DNA of 64,000 bases from Coprobacillus sp. CAG:698 (GTDB lineage Bacteria > Bacillota_I > Bacilli_A > ML615J-28 > CAG-698): assembly GCA_000431235.1 (NCBI GenBank), contig HF988729.1:23002-87001 (forward strand). The letters are read 5' to 3'. The notes under the pieces were generated by a model. That model made no database searches. It was not told the origin of the DNA and saw only the letters and a program-made list of their open reading frames with translations. This document shows, one piece after another, positions 17,600-25,966 of this stretch. The first letter of the stretch is position 1, and each line of letters opens with the position of its first letter. Made by a program: the position numbers and the translations under genes.

Positions 17600-17677
17600 A
17601 TGAAAAATAATAATTTAACATTCACAATGAACGCATTTTATTATTACTTTTACTTTCCAAGATTTGTCGCGCAATAA
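17600..17677 (+). CDS. Aromatic-rich leader peptide (25 residues)
   Basis: ATG 17600 to TAA 17675-17677, with AAAGGA about 11 nt upstream. The peptide has a polar start (MKNNN), then the run FYYYFYF at codons 17636-17656, then PRFVAQ. Three Tyr and three Phe codons in seven are what a leader peptide sensing charged tRNA-Tyr/Phe would have. It is followed by alternative hairpins and a terminator before an amino-acid ABC transporter. It is not expected to have a function as a protein. Confidence 0.75.
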   Translation: MKNNNLTFTMNAFYYYFYFPRFVAQ

Positions 17678-17806
17678 CAGTCTTGGCTTTTTCCGATGGA
17701 AAAGTTTGATGTACTATTATTACTCGACAAAATAATGAAAAGTCGAGTAATAGCTCATCTATAAATCTTTGTGCTATTACCTATGTAGTAGCACTTTTTC
17801 ATTTTT
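17657..17806 (+). promoter_or_regulatory. Leader-peptide transcription attenuator
   Basis: Mutually exclusive pairings are visible. S1 (17666-17680) pairs with S2 (17714-17728) at 12 of 15 positions. S2 pairs with S3 (17742-17752) over 11 perfect bp. S3 (17747-17754) pairs with S4 (17773-17780) over 8 perfect bp. S4 (17771-17780) pairs with S5 (17785-17794) as the terminator. A protecting hairpin CCAAGA/TCTTGG (17657-17662/17681-17686) holds S1 in its loop. A ribosome stalled at the aromatic codons would break that hairpin, free S1 and lead to read-through; a ribosome at the stop codon would cover S1 and allow termination. Confidence 0.72.
17771..17806 (+). terminator. Attenuator terminator before the TrpX-type gene
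   Basis: GTGCTATTAC/GTAGTAGCAC (17771-17780/17785-17794) is a 10-bp stem with one G-T pair and a 4-nt loop, then TTTTTCATTTTT. It is the terminator half of the attenuator. Confidence 0.85.
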
Positions 17807-17834
17807 ATAAAAAAAAAAAAAGGAGACGAAAATT

Positions 17835-18836
17835 ATGAAAAAAATTATTCTATGTTTATTATGTGTTTTATGTTTGTGTGGATTAGTTGGTTGTAATCAA
17901 AAACAAAAACCTGCTGATATTATTGCAGGTGGTGGACAAGTTAAAATTGGAATCATTAAGTATGTTACTGCACCAGCTTTAGATAGTGCTCAAGAAGGGA
18001 TTATTGAAGCTTTGGAAAAAGCAGGTTACAAAGATGGCGAAAAGATTAAAATTGTCAAATATGCTCCCGAAGGTGATCCATCAACATTATCACAAGTTTC
18101 TGAGATTGCTGTAAAAGAATGTGATCTAGTTTTCGCAATTGCAACACCAGCTGTAAGTGAAGTAAAAGCAAAAATCTTAAAAACTGGTTTAGATGTTCCT
18201 GTTTTATTTACTGCTGTTACTGATCCAGTTTCCAAAGGTATTGTAGATTCACTAGAGAAAACAGGATGTAATATTAGTGGTACAAGTGATTTGAACCCAG
18301 TAGGTGATCAATTAGCGTTAATCACTGATTTAGCACCTGAAGCAAAAAAGGTAGGATATCTATATACTTCATCAGAAGATAATTCTGTTGTCCAACTTAA
18401 TTTATTAAAAGCAAAGGCTAAAGAATTAAATTTAGAAGTAGTTACAAGAGCAATCACAAATTTAAGTGAACTAAAAATGGCAACAGAAGCGTTAGTTAGT
18501 GAAGGCATTGATGTTATTTATTTACCAACAGATAATCTAGTTAATTCTGCCTCAAAAACAGTACTAGATATAACAAACAAGAACAAAATACCATCAATAT
18601 GTGCTGAAGAAGGTTATTTATCAAATGGTGGAACAATAACTTTGAGTATTAATTACAAAGATTTAGGTATTCTAACTGGAGAAATGGCTGTGAAGATTAT
18701 AAACGGAGAAGTAGAAGATGCAAGCAGTTTACCAGTTGGTAGTTTAACAAAGTTTGAATTAAAAATAAATGAAGAAGAAGCTAATAAGTATGGAATAGTT
18801 ATTAGTGATGCAATAAAAGAAAAATTAAATAAATAG
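17835..18836 (+). CDS. trpX: ABC transporter substrate-binding lipoprotein, TrpX family
   Basis: 333 residues; captures the substrate outside the membrane. A signal peptide ends in the lipobox LVGC with lipidated Cys20. The mature part ('VKIGIIKYVTAPALDSAQEGIIEALEKAGY', 'FAIATPAVSEVK', 'FTAVTDPVSKGIV', 'GTSDLNPVGDQLALI') is the PF04392 family found in tryptophan/tyrosine ABC uptake systems of Firmicutes. Substrate cannot be read from sequence; the Tyr/Phe-rich leader upstream suggests tyrosine or phenylalanine rather than tryptophan. AAGGAG precedes ATG 17835. It is the first structural gene after the attenuator. Confidence 0.88.
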   Translation: MKKIILCLLCVLCLCGLVGCNQKQKPADIIAGGGQVKIGIIKYVTAPALDSAQEGIIEALEKAGYKDGEKIKIVKYAPEGDPSTLSQVSEIAVKECDLVFAIATPAVSEVKAKILKTGLDVPVLFTAVTDPVSKGIVDSLEKTGCNISGTSDLNPVGDQLALITDLAPEAKKVGYLYTSSEDNSVVQLNLLKAKAKELNLEVVTRAITNLSELKMATEALVSEGIDVIYLPTDNLVNSASKTVLDITNKNKIPSICAEEGYLSNGGTITLSINYKDLGILTGEMAVKIINGEVEDASSLPVGSLTKFELKINEEEANKYGIVISDAIKEKLNK

Positions 18837-18847
18837 AGTGTGATTTT

Positions 18848-19786
18848 ATGAATATAATTGATATATTATCAACAGGAATTGAACAAGGTATTATTTGGGC
18901 AATTCTTGTAATTGGTGTTTATATAACATATAGAATTTTAGATATAGCTGATCTAAGCGTTGAAGGTACATTTCCTTTAGGAGCATGTACAGCAGCCCTT
19001 ATGATTTATTTAGGAGTTAATCCAGTTATAGCATGCATTATTTCTATGATAACAGGTATGATTGCTGGAGCTGTAACAGGCCTATTACATACTTCATTAA
19101 AAATACCAGCTATTATTTCAGGAATAATTGTTATGACTGCATTAACATCAGTTAATCTAGTTATTTTAGGCTTTGCTAATGAAAATTCTTCAGTACAGAG
19201 TGTACTAAATATTGATAAAAATATCTTTCAGGCGTTTTCAGAACTATTAACAAATAGTTTTAAGATACCTTTGCTTTATTCAAGTAAGATATCATCAATA
19301 ATCATAGGATTAATATTCTTATTATTAATAAGTATATTAATATACTGGTTATTTGGAACTGAAATTGGAATGAGTATAAGAGCTACTGGAAACAACCCTA
19401 AGATGGCAAGAGCTCAAGGTATAAATACTAATTTAATGATAATATTTGGTTTAATGTTAAGTAATGGCTTAATAGCTTTAAGTGGTGCTTTATATGCTCA
19501 AAACTCAGGTACAGCAATTGCTGACTGTGGAAGAGGAGCAATCATTATAGGGCTTGCTTCAATAATTATTGGTGAAATAATATTTAAACATAAAACTTTT
19601 AAGAGTTCACTTATTGCTATTATTATTGGAACAATAATATTCTTCATAATTAAACAAATAGCAATTAGAATGAATGTTGAACACTACTTGAATCTATTTA
19701 CAGCAATTTTAATTACAGTTATTCTAGCAATGCCAGTAATAAAATCAAAACTAATAAATAAAAAGAAGGTGGAAAATCATGCTTGA
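18848..19786 (+). CDS. trpY: ABC transporter permease, TrpY type
   Basis: 312 residues with about eight to nine membrane helices; forms the channel of the uptake system. 'YRILDIADLSVEGTFPLGACTAALMIYLGVNP' and 'IRATGNNPKMARAQGINT' are characteristic of the branched-chain-type permease family used by TrpXYZ-like transporters. It lies 11 nt after the binding protein, and the end overlaps the ATPase gene by 8 nt, so all three are co-translated. Confidence 0.9.
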   Translation: MNIIDILSTGIEQGIIWAILVIGVYITYRILDIADLSVEGTFPLGACTAALMIYLGVNPVIACIISMITGMIAGAVTGLLHTSLKIPAIISGIIVMTALTSVNLVILGFANENSSVQSVLNIDKNIFQAFSELLTNSFKIPLLYSSKISSIIIGLIFLLLISILIYWLFGTEIGMSIRATGNNPKMARAQGINTNLMIIFGLMLSNGLIALSGALYAQNSGTAIADCGRGAIIIGLASIIIGEIIFKHKTFKSSLIAIIIGTIIFFIIKQIAIRMNVEHYLNLFTAILITVILAMPVIKSKLINKKKVENHA

Positions 19787-20537
19787 GATATCAAATATAA
19801 CTAAAATATTTAATAAAGAAGAAGGAATCGAATATCAAAAGAAAGCATTAGATTGTGTTAACCTTGTTGTTGAAGATGGAGATTTCGTTAGTGTAATTGG
19901 AGGAAATGGTAGTGGTAAAAGTACCCTTATGAACATCATTTCTGGAGTATATAAACCTGATAGTGGTTATATTAAAATTGATGGTGAAGATATAACAATG
20001 CTTAGTGAAAGTAAAAGAGCAAGCTATTTAGGAAGAGTTTTTCAAGATCCTCTTATGCTAACTTGTGCTAATATGTCAATAATTGAAAATATGGAATTAG
20101 CTTCAAGAAGAGGTGAAAAGCAAACCTTTAAATGGGGATTTAAAAAAACTAACGAAATACTATTCAAAGAGGAACTTAAAAGATTAAATTTAAATCTTGA
20201 GAATAGACTAGAACAAAAAGTTGGCTTACTATCTGGTGGTCAAAGACAAGCAGTAACCTTATTGATGGCAACGCTAAAAAAGCCTAAACTATTATTATTA
20301 GATGAGCATACTGCTGCTCTTGATCCTAAAACTGCCAAAAAAGTTTTAGAATTAACAGAAAAAATAGTAACTGAAAATAAGATAACTACATTTATGATTA
20401 CTCATAATATGAAAGATGCCTTAAGATATGGAAATAGACTAGTGATGCTAAATGGTGGTAAAATAGTTTTAGATGCAAAAGGAGAAGAAAAAGCTAAATT
20501 AACAATTGATGATTTGTTAGAAAAGTTTGAAGCATAA
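19779..20537 (+). CDS. trpZ: ABC transporter ATP-binding protein, TrpZ type
   Basis: 252 residues; powers the aromatic-type uptake system. Walker A GGNGSGKST (about residues 42-50), Q-loop 'VFQDP', signature LSGGQRQAV, Walker B LLLLDEHTAALDP and the H-loop 'FMITHNMKDA' are all intact. DEHTAALDP is typical of this subfamily. Last gene of the operon, followed by a perfect terminator. Confidence 0.92.
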   Translation: MLEISNITKIFNKEEGIEYQKKALDCVNLVVEDGDFVSVIGGNGSGKSTLMNIISGVYKPDSGYIKIDGEDITMLSESKRASYLGRVFQDPLMLTCANMSIIENMELASRRGEKQTFKWGFKKTNEILFKEELKRLNLNLENRLEQKVGLLSGGQRQAVTLLMATLKKPKLLLLDEHTAALDPKTAKKVLELTEKIVTENKITTFMITHNMKDALRYGNRLVMLNGGKIVLDAKGEEKAKLTIDDLLEKFEA

Positions 20538-20560
20538 AGGTGTTTAAAACACCTTTTTTT
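20538..20560 (+). terminator. Terminator of the TrpXYZ-type operon
   Basis: AGGTGTT-TAA-AACACCT (20538-20554) followed by Ts. Confidence 0.9.
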
Positions 20561-20638
20561 GAAATATATTGAAATGCTTTCACATATAATGTATTGTGAA
20601 TATAATCATAAAATATAATGTTGTGTAAATACAATTAT

Positions 20639-20667
20639 TTGACAATGGTTTATATTTATGTTATAAT
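20639..20667 (+). promoter_or_regulatory. Consensus sigma-A promoter for the VTT gene
   Basis: TTGACA (20639-20644), 17-bp spacer, TATAAT (20662-20667): a perfect match, 24 nt before the ATG. Confidence 0.9.
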
Positions 20668-20690
20668 TTAGTCATAAAGGATATATATAT

Positions 20691-21428
20691 ATGAAGGAAT
20701 TTCTAAAAAAATATAAAGAAAAAATAATCAAACTTTTGATAGCAATATTTACATTAATATTAATTTCGGTCTTAGTAATGGTTTTATTGCTAGCTTTTAA
20801 TGTAATATATTATGATTCAGGATTTCATTTCAATGAAGAATTATTTAATTGGTTTAAAAACTCATGGTTTGGAATAGTTTTATATGTACTTGTACAGTGT
20901 ATATTAACATCTGCTTTATGTGTTATACCAGGTTCATCGATGGCATTTATTCTCTTAAGTACATTTATTTATGGTGAGCCATGGAAAGCATTTTTACTAT
21001 CTTTTGCTGGTGTTATCCTTTCGAGTGCGACAATGTATGCTATAGGTCGTTTTGGTGGTTATAAACTATGTTCAAAACTTTTAGGCAAGGAAGATTGCGA
21101 AAAGTCATTAGAACTTTTACGTAATAAAGGAACTGTGTATTTTCCACTAATGATGGTATTTCCACTTTTTCCTGATGATGCTTTGGTAATGATAGCTGGA
21201 ACTACCAAAATGAGTTTAAAATGGTTTATTCCTTCAATTATCTTTGGCCGTGGCATTGGAATTGCTACAATTGTTTTTGGAATACATATAGTTCCATTTG
21301 AAGAGTTCACAACTCTTTATGATTGGATTGTATTTATTACTATATGTGCTTTTTGGATAATTTTAATCTTTTATTTAGCACATTTACTAAATGTATATTT
21401 AGATAAAAAAAGAAAAGAAAATAAATAA
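20691..21428 (+). CDS. VTT-domain (TVP38/TMEM64-type) membrane protein
   Basis: 245 residues with about six membrane segments and a basic C-terminus. The central 'VIPGSSMAFILLSTFIYGEPWKAFLLSFAGVILSSATMYAIGRFGG' has the glycine pattern and YxxGR motif of the SNARE-associated/VTT domain. Relatives are thought to act as lipid scramblases or transporters, but the substrate here is unknown. AAAGGATA precedes ATG 20691. It has a very strong promoter of its own and no obvious operon partner. Confidence 0.82.
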   Translation: MKEFLKKYKEKIIKLLIAIFTLILISVLVMVLLLAFNVIYYDSGFHFNEELFNWFKNSWFGIVLYVLVQCILTSALCVIPGSSMAFILLSTFIYGEPWKAFLLSFAGVILSSATMYAIGRFGGYKLCSKLLGKEDCEKSLELLRNKGTVYFPLMMVFPLFPDDALVMIAGTTKMSLKWFIPSIIFGRGIGIATIVFGIHIVPFEEFTTLYDWIVFITICAFWIILIFYLAHLLNVYLDKKRKENK

Positions 21429-21433
21429 AACAC

Positions 21434-21462
21434 TTGCTTTTTTTGAAAAAACATTGTATAAT
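21434..21462 (+). promoter_or_regulatory. Promoter of the T-box/metNIQ transcript
   Basis: TTGCTT (21434-21439), 17-bp spacer, TATAAT (21457-21462); the T-box RNA begins near 21469. Confidence 0.75.
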
Positions 21463-21469
21463 GAAGCTA

Positions 21470-21730
21470 TAATAAAAACTTTGAAGAGAAGAGTAATAAA
21501 ACAAAACTTTTGTAGAGAGTTCTCGTTTGGTGCAAGAGAATAAAGTTAGAGTTTATGAAGATGGCCTCTGAGTTGGGTTTCTGAAATTTGAGTAGGAAAT
21601 CTCGGGTTTGCCCGTTATCGCAAAAGAACTTGTTAGAGTTTGAAATAGGCATGCTGTTTAGGCATTGTGAAAAAGGTTGGTACCACGTGATTATATATCT
21701 CGTCCTTGTTATAGGGCGAGATTTTTAATT
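21470..21730 (+). promoter_or_regulatory. T-box riboswitch (probably tRNA-Met responsive)
   Basis: The T-box sequence AGGTTGGTACCACG (21674-21687) matches the conserved AGGGTGGTACCGCG. Stem I runs from about 21480, with the distal hairpin TTCTC...GAGAA and GGTGCAA loop. The codon ATG at 21561-21563, in GAAGATGGCCTCTGAG, is the likely specifier. The terminator is ATCTCGTCCT/AGGGCGAGAT (21697-21706/21713-21722) with a T tail, and its 5' arm contains the CGTCC that pairs with the T-box in the antiterminator. It controls the methionine transporter genes. Confidence 0.9.
21697..21730 (+). terminator. T-box terminator
   Basis: 10-bp stem with one G-T pair, loop TGTTAT, then TTTTTAATTT. Uncharged tRNA would favour the competing antiterminator. 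Confidence 0.88.
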
Positions 21731-21744
21731 TGTAAGGAGGCAAA

Positions 21745-22755
21745 ATGATTGATACAAATAATGATTATATTTTAGAAATAAACAATTTGTGTAAATGCTA
21801 TGGTGATAATTCGATTTTAAATAATATTAATTTAAAAATTAAAAAAGGAGAAATTTATGGCATTTTAGGGTTTTCAGGAGCTGGTAAATCAACTCTAGTA
21901 AGATGTATAAATGGACTAGAAAAATATGATTCTGGTGAAATTATATTTAACGGGGAAAAAGCTTTATTTGATTGCAATTATCGTAGAGATATATCAATGA
22001 TATTTCAATCGTTTAATTTACTTGATCAAAGAACAGTTATAAAAAATGTAATGCTTCCTGGTGAGCTTGTAAAAGATAGCAAAAGATATGAGAAAGCTTT
22101 AGAGATGCTTAAGTTAGTCGGCTTAGCAAATAAAATCAATTCATATCCTTCGCAATTATCTGGTGGAGAAAAACAAAGAGTGGCTATTGCTCGTTCACTA
22201 ATGACAAATCCGAAAATACTTTTGTGCGACGAAGCAACTTCAGCTTTAGATCCAGAAACAACAAATCAAATTCTTGATTTATTATTGAAATTAAATCAAG
22301 AACTTAAATTAACGATTATAATGATATCACATCAAATGAATGTTATTGAAAGAATTTGCCATAAAGTAGCTATTCTTGATAAATCACAAATAATTGAAAA
22401 TGGAAGTGCTCAAGATATATTTTTATCTCCAAAAACTGATGTTGGAAAGAAAATGGTTTATTCAGGGCATTTAAATACTGAACTAAATGATGAAAAACTA
22501 ATAAAAATTAAATTCAATGGAGAAATTGATACTCCAATTGTGGCAAACATAATTTGTGACTGCAATGTTATTGTTTCAATAATTTATGCCGATTCAAAAG
22601 TTGTTGAGGGTAGAGTATATGGACAGATAATTTTCAAAATGCCCAAGGATGAAAGAGAAGTAAAAAAGGTAGAAAGATATTTACAACTTAAAAATGTTTC
22701 TTTTGAGGAGGTGTATATAGATGAGTATCAGCAGCATTTTTCAAATGATATTTGA
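21745..22755 (+). CDS. metN: Methionine ABC transporter ATP-binding protein
   Basis: 336 residues. The ABC domain has Walker A GFSGAGKST, signature LSGGEKQRVAIARSL and Walker B ILLCDEATSALDP. A C-terminal NIL-like domain (about 250-336, 'VIVSIIYADSKVVEGRVYGQIIF') is the methionine-sensing module that inhibits transport when the amino acid is abundant. AAGGAGG precedes ATG 21745. It is the first gene behind a Met-type T-box, and its 3' end overlaps metI by 35 nt. Confidence 0.93.
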   Translation: MIDTNNDYILEINNLCKCYGDNSILNNINLKIKKGEIYGILGFSGAGKSTLVRCINGLEKYDSGEIIFNGEKALFDCNYRRDISMIFQSFNLLDQRTVIKNVMLPGELVKDSKRYEKALEMLKLVGLANKINSYPSQLSGGEKQRVAIARSLMTNPKILLCDEATSALDPETTNQILDLLLKLNQELKLTIIMISHQMNVIERICHKVAILDKSQIIENGSAQDIFLSPKTDVGKKMVYSGHLNTELNDEKLIKIKFNGEIDTPIVANIICDCNVIVSIIYADSKVVEGRVYGQIIFKMPKDEREVKKVERYLQLKNVSFEEVYIDEYQQHFSNDI

Positions 22756-23386
22756 AACTTTGTCAATGACAATAATTTCTTTAGGTTTAGCTTATCTATT
22801 TGGAATGCCAATTGGATTAATTTTAAACATAACGTCAAAAAAAGGTTTAAAACCATGTAAGAGTATTAATTTTATCTTAAGTTCAATAGTTAATGTTTTA
22901 CGCTCCATACCATGTTTAATAATTGTAGTATTACTAATGCCAGTAGTAAGAGCTGTTTTTGGCATTGGAACTGGAAAATGGTATACTATAATAATTCCTT
23001 TGTTTGTTGCTTCTTTAGGATTTGTTGCTAGAATCGTTGAGCAATCACTAGCAGAAGTTGACAAAGGAAAAATCGAAGCTGTTCGATCATTAGGTGCAAA
23101 TAACATACAAATTGTTATGAAAGTATTGGTTCCTGAAGCAAGATCATCATTGATATCTGGTGTTGCTGTAACGTTTGTATCAATACTTGGTTATACATCT
23201 TTTGCATATAATATTGCTGCTGGTGGACTTATATCAGGAATTTGGCATTATTACGCTAAAAACACAGGTAACTATTTGACATCAATATCATTTTGGATTT
23301 TAATTATTATTGTTGTCATATTAGTTCAACTAGTTCAAGAGGTTGGTTTATATATTTCAAAAAAATTAGATAAAAGGAGAATTTAA
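22721..23386 (+). CDS. metI: Methionine ABC transporter permease
   Basis: 221 residues with five membrane segments and the EAA-type cytoplasmic loop 'EQSLAEVDKGKIEAVRSLGANNIQIV', which contacts the MetN ATPase. 'VNVLRSIPCLIIVVLLMP' and 'SILGYTSFAYNIAAGGL' are typical of MetI. GAGGAGGTG precedes ATG 22721, which lies inside the end of metN, an unusually long overlap for this window. Confidence 0.93.
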   Translation: MSISSIFQMIFETLSMTIISLGLAYLFGMPIGLILNITSKKGLKPCKSINFILSSIVNVLRSIPCLIIVVLLMPVVRAVFGIGTGKWYTIIIPLFVASLGFVARIVEQSLAEVDKGKIEAVRSLGANNIQIVMKVLVPEARSSLISGVAVTFVSILGYTSFAYNIAAGGLISGIWHYYAKNTGNYLTSISFWILIIIVVILVQLVQEVGLYISKKLDKRRI

Positions 23387-23387
23387 A

Positions 23388-24215
23388 ATGAAAAAAATTG
23401 TTATTATTATTTTATTATGTTTATTTGGTTTGACATCTACAGGTTGTTTTTCTCAAGACAAAACTATTAGAGTTTGTGCAAGTGAGTTGCCTCACGCAGA
23501 TGTGTTAAATAATTGTGTCAGAGAAATTTTAAAATTAAAAGGATATAAACTAGAAGTAAGTGTTCTTGATTGGACTTTACAAAATGATGGCGTAGCGAAT
23601 AAAGACTATGATGCTAATTATTTTCAACATATACCATATCTAGAAACTTATTCAGGTAAAACAAGTTTATTTGCAACATGCAAAGTACATTATGAGCCAC
23701 TAGGAATATATTATGGAAAAGAAAAGAAAGATTTATTAGAAGGAAAATCATTTGAAATATGTAATGATGAATCAAACGCAGTAAGAGCTTTAAAATTACT
23801 TCAAGAAAAAGGAGTTTTAAAGAAAGCACCAATTACTAGTGATGGTAAATTAGCTTTTACAGGTTCAACATGGATTTCTGATAACGATATTAAGATTACA
23901 TTAATATCAGAGGAACTTTTGGTTTCTTCAATTAATGATTATGATTTTGCTTTATTACCTTGTAATACTGCATATACAGGTAATATTTCTTCTAGTAGAT
24001 TAGTTGATAAAGAAGATAATCAAACTTTAATTCTAGAAAATGCAAATGTAATTGCGGCCCGTCAAAGCGATTATCTTGAAGATTCTGTTTACAAGAAAAA
24101 GATAGATGTATTAACAGAGGCAATGCTATCTAAAGAAGTAAGAGAATATATCCAAAAGAAATATGAGGGTAAAATTACATGTGATGAAAAAACACAAATA
24201 GATTTAAGAAAATAA
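23388..24215 (+). CDS. metQ: Methionine-binding lipoprotein
   Basis: 275 residues. A signal peptide ends with the lipobox STGC and lipidated Cys20. The mature domain ('IRVCASELPHADVLNNC', 'NDGVANKDYDANYFQHIPYLE') matches the NlpA/MetQ family, which delivers D/L-methionine to MetNI. It starts 1 nt after metI ends and is followed by a terminator, closing the T-box operon. Confidence 0.92.
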   Translation: MKKIVIIILLCLFGLTSTGCFSQDKTIRVCASELPHADVLNNCVREILKLKGYKLEVSVLDWTLQNDGVANKDYDANYFQHIPYLETYSGKTSLFATCKVHYEPLGIYYGKEKKDLLEGKSFEICNDESNAVRALKLLQEKGVLKKAPITSDGKLAFTGSTWISDNDIKITLISEELLVSSINDYDFALLPCNTAYTGNISSSRLVDKEDNQTLILENANVIAARQSDYLEDSVYKKKIDVLTEAMLSKEVREYIQKKYEGKITCDEKTQIDLRK

Positions 24216-24228
24216 AAGACTTCAAAAG

Positions 24229-24269
24229 TGCAAAGTGCATATATTGTTTATATGATTTTGCATTTTTTT
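24229..24269 (+). terminator. Terminator of metNIQ
   Basis: TGCAAA...TTTGCA (24229-24234/24257-24262) and CATATA/TATATG (24238-24243/24249-24254) form a two-part stem followed by Ts. Confidence 0.8.
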
Positions 24270-24281
24270 ATATCTTATTAA

Positions 24282-24310
24282 TTGCATTTAAATTTAATGT
24301 ATGATAAAAT
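24282..24310 (+). promoter_or_regulatory. Promoter of the amino-acid permease
   Basis: TTGCAT (24282-24287), 17-bp spacer, TAAAAT (24305-24310). Confidence 0.7.
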
Positions 24311-24335
24311 ATACTCATATATTTCGGAGGAAGAT

Positions 24336-25751
24336 ATGGATAAAGTAAAAAAACAATACGGTCTATGGACTGGAATAGCAATGGTCGTAGGAATCGTTAT
24401 CGGTTCTGGTGTATTTTTTAAAGCTGGTGGAGTTTTACAATCATCAGGAGGAGATTTAAAATTTGCACTATTAGCGTGGTTAATAGGTGGACTAATAATG
24501 ATAACATCTGGATTTTGTTTTGCTATTTTTGCAACAAAAATTACAAAGTTTAATGGTGTAGTTGATTATGTTGAACTAGCAACAAACAAAAAAATAGGAT
24601 ATTTTCTTGCATGGCTTATGACAACATTCTATTATCCTATAATTGCATCTATTGTGTCTCTTTTTTCAGGACAATATTTTTTCAAAATGTTTGGTCTTGA
24701 TGTAGGTTTAGTTTCGTGGCAAAATGTTATTTTTGCAAGTTGTGTGTTGACTGCTTCCGTTATTCTAAATTATTTATCACCAATTATTTCAGCAAAGTTT
24801 CAAGTTTCATCAACAATTATTAAACTTATTCCAATATTAATAGTTGCAGTGGTTGGTTTATTTGCTTCTATAATTGTTGGCTCTGATTATGGAATTATAA
24901 ATGCTTTTAAAGTGATTGGTGTTAAACCTGATAATTCTAATTATGTGCTAAACTTTGGTGAGGCAGTTAAAAAAACAGCCTTTGCATATGAAGGATGGGT
25001 TTGCGCTACATCTATAAATGCGGAATTGAAGGAATCACATAAGAATTTACCACGAGCATTAGTTTTTGGAACAGTGGCTATACTTGTATTTTATCTAATA
25101 TATTTTATTTCATTATCTGCCTTTTTAGGTAATACTGGAACAATAAATAGTGGTAACAATGCACCAATTGATGTATTTGAAAAAATAATGGGTAAATTTG
25201 GTGGAGCTTTGTTTGCATTCTTCTTAATGGTATCTTGTTTAGGAACAGTCAATGGTGTTACAATTAGTTGCTGTCGTGGAATGTATACAATGTCATGTCG
25301 TGGTCAAGGAATTGCTCCAGAAAAGTTTTCTAAACTAGGAAAAAATCAAAGTGTTTCACTTTACTCATGTATATATGGTTATATTTGTATTTTGTTTATG
25401 CTTATGGTTTGGTGCTTAGCAATAAATGGAGTATGGTTATTTAAATATTTAGGATCAATGGATGAAATTATTTGTGCTATTATTTATTTAGTATATATTA
25501 CAATGTACATTTACATGATGAAAAACTTTAAAGACCAAAATGTTTTGAGAAGATTTATCTTTCCTGCGTTGGCAATAGTTGGTTCTATATTCTTTACAAT
25601 CTGCGGAACAGGAATATTCCAATTAATCACAACTGGAGAAGTTGAAAGCTTAAAGGCATTTGGTGTCTTTATGATATTCTTTGTATTATTAATGCTTCCT
25701 TCTATTTTCTTCTATAAAAAGGAAAAAGAAATGCCTGAAGAATCATTATAA
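24336..25751 (+). CDS. APC-superfamily amino-acid permease
   Basis: 471 residues and about twelve membrane helices. 'YGLWTGIAMVVGIVIGSGVFFKAG' at the N-terminus contains the GSGVF-type unwound helix 1 that binds the substrate in LAT/APC transporters. 'FAYEGWVCATSINAELKESHKNLPRA' is the helix 6 region. The start ATG 24336 is fixed by CGGAGG (24325-24330); an in-frame TTG further up is part of the -35 element. The substrate cannot be named. It has its own promoter and terminator. Confidence 0.88.
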   Translation: MDKVKKQYGLWTGIAMVVGIVIGSGVFFKAGGVLQSSGGDLKFALLAWLIGGLIMITSGFCFAIFATKITKFNGVVDYVELATNKKIGYFLAWLMTTFYYPIIASIVSLFSGQYFFKMFGLDVGLVSWQNVIFASCVLTASVILNYLSPIISAKFQVSSTIIKLIPILIVAVVGLFASIIVGSDYGIINAFKVIGVKPDNSNYVLNFGEAVKKTAFAYEGWVCATSINAELKESHKNLPRALVFGTVAILVFYLIYFISLSAFLGNTGTINSGNNAPIDVFEKIMGKFGGALFAFFLMVSCLGTVNGVTISCCRGMYTMSCRGQGIAPEKFSKLGKNQSVSLYSCIYGYICILFMLMVWCLAINGVWLFKYLGSMDEIICAIIYLVYITMYIYMMKNFKDQNVLRRFIFPALAIVGSIFFTICGTGIFQLITTGEVESLKAFGVFMIFFVLLMLPSIFFYKKEKEMPEESL

Positions 25752-25758
25752 TAATATA

Positions 25759-25794
25759 AACTGTGAATTCGATTTTCACAGTTTTTCTTTTTTT
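25759..25794 (+). terminator. Terminator after the permease
   Basis: AACTGTGAA/TTCACAGTT (25759-25767/25775-25783) followed by a T-rich tail. Confidence 0.88.
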
Positions 25795-25966
25795 AAATAA
25801 AATATTTTATTGCTTATTTTAAAAAACTATAATACAACTAAATTACAGCGTAATACTAAATAAAATTTATGTTTTTTTCTTCGAAGGGTTTTTGCATACG
25901 ATCTAATATAATATTTAAAAAAAAAGGAAAGATCAAGGGCTAAAATATGAAAATAATTTTGGGAAA

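Noticed and set aside
17657..17810. T-box or metabolite riboswitch as explanation of the aromatic leader
   Set aside because: No TGGNACCGCG-type T-box sequence or known aptamer core is present, while a translated aromatic-rich frame is.
24282..24335. TTG 24282 as start of the amino-acid permease
   Set aside because: TTGCAT is the -35 hexamer of the promoter; CGGAGG at 24325 fixes ATG 24336.
25880..25912. Promoter for the truncated serpin using TATAAT 25907-25912
   Set aside because: The only TTGCAT nearby is 9 bp away, and no acceptable -35 lies at 16-18 bp.
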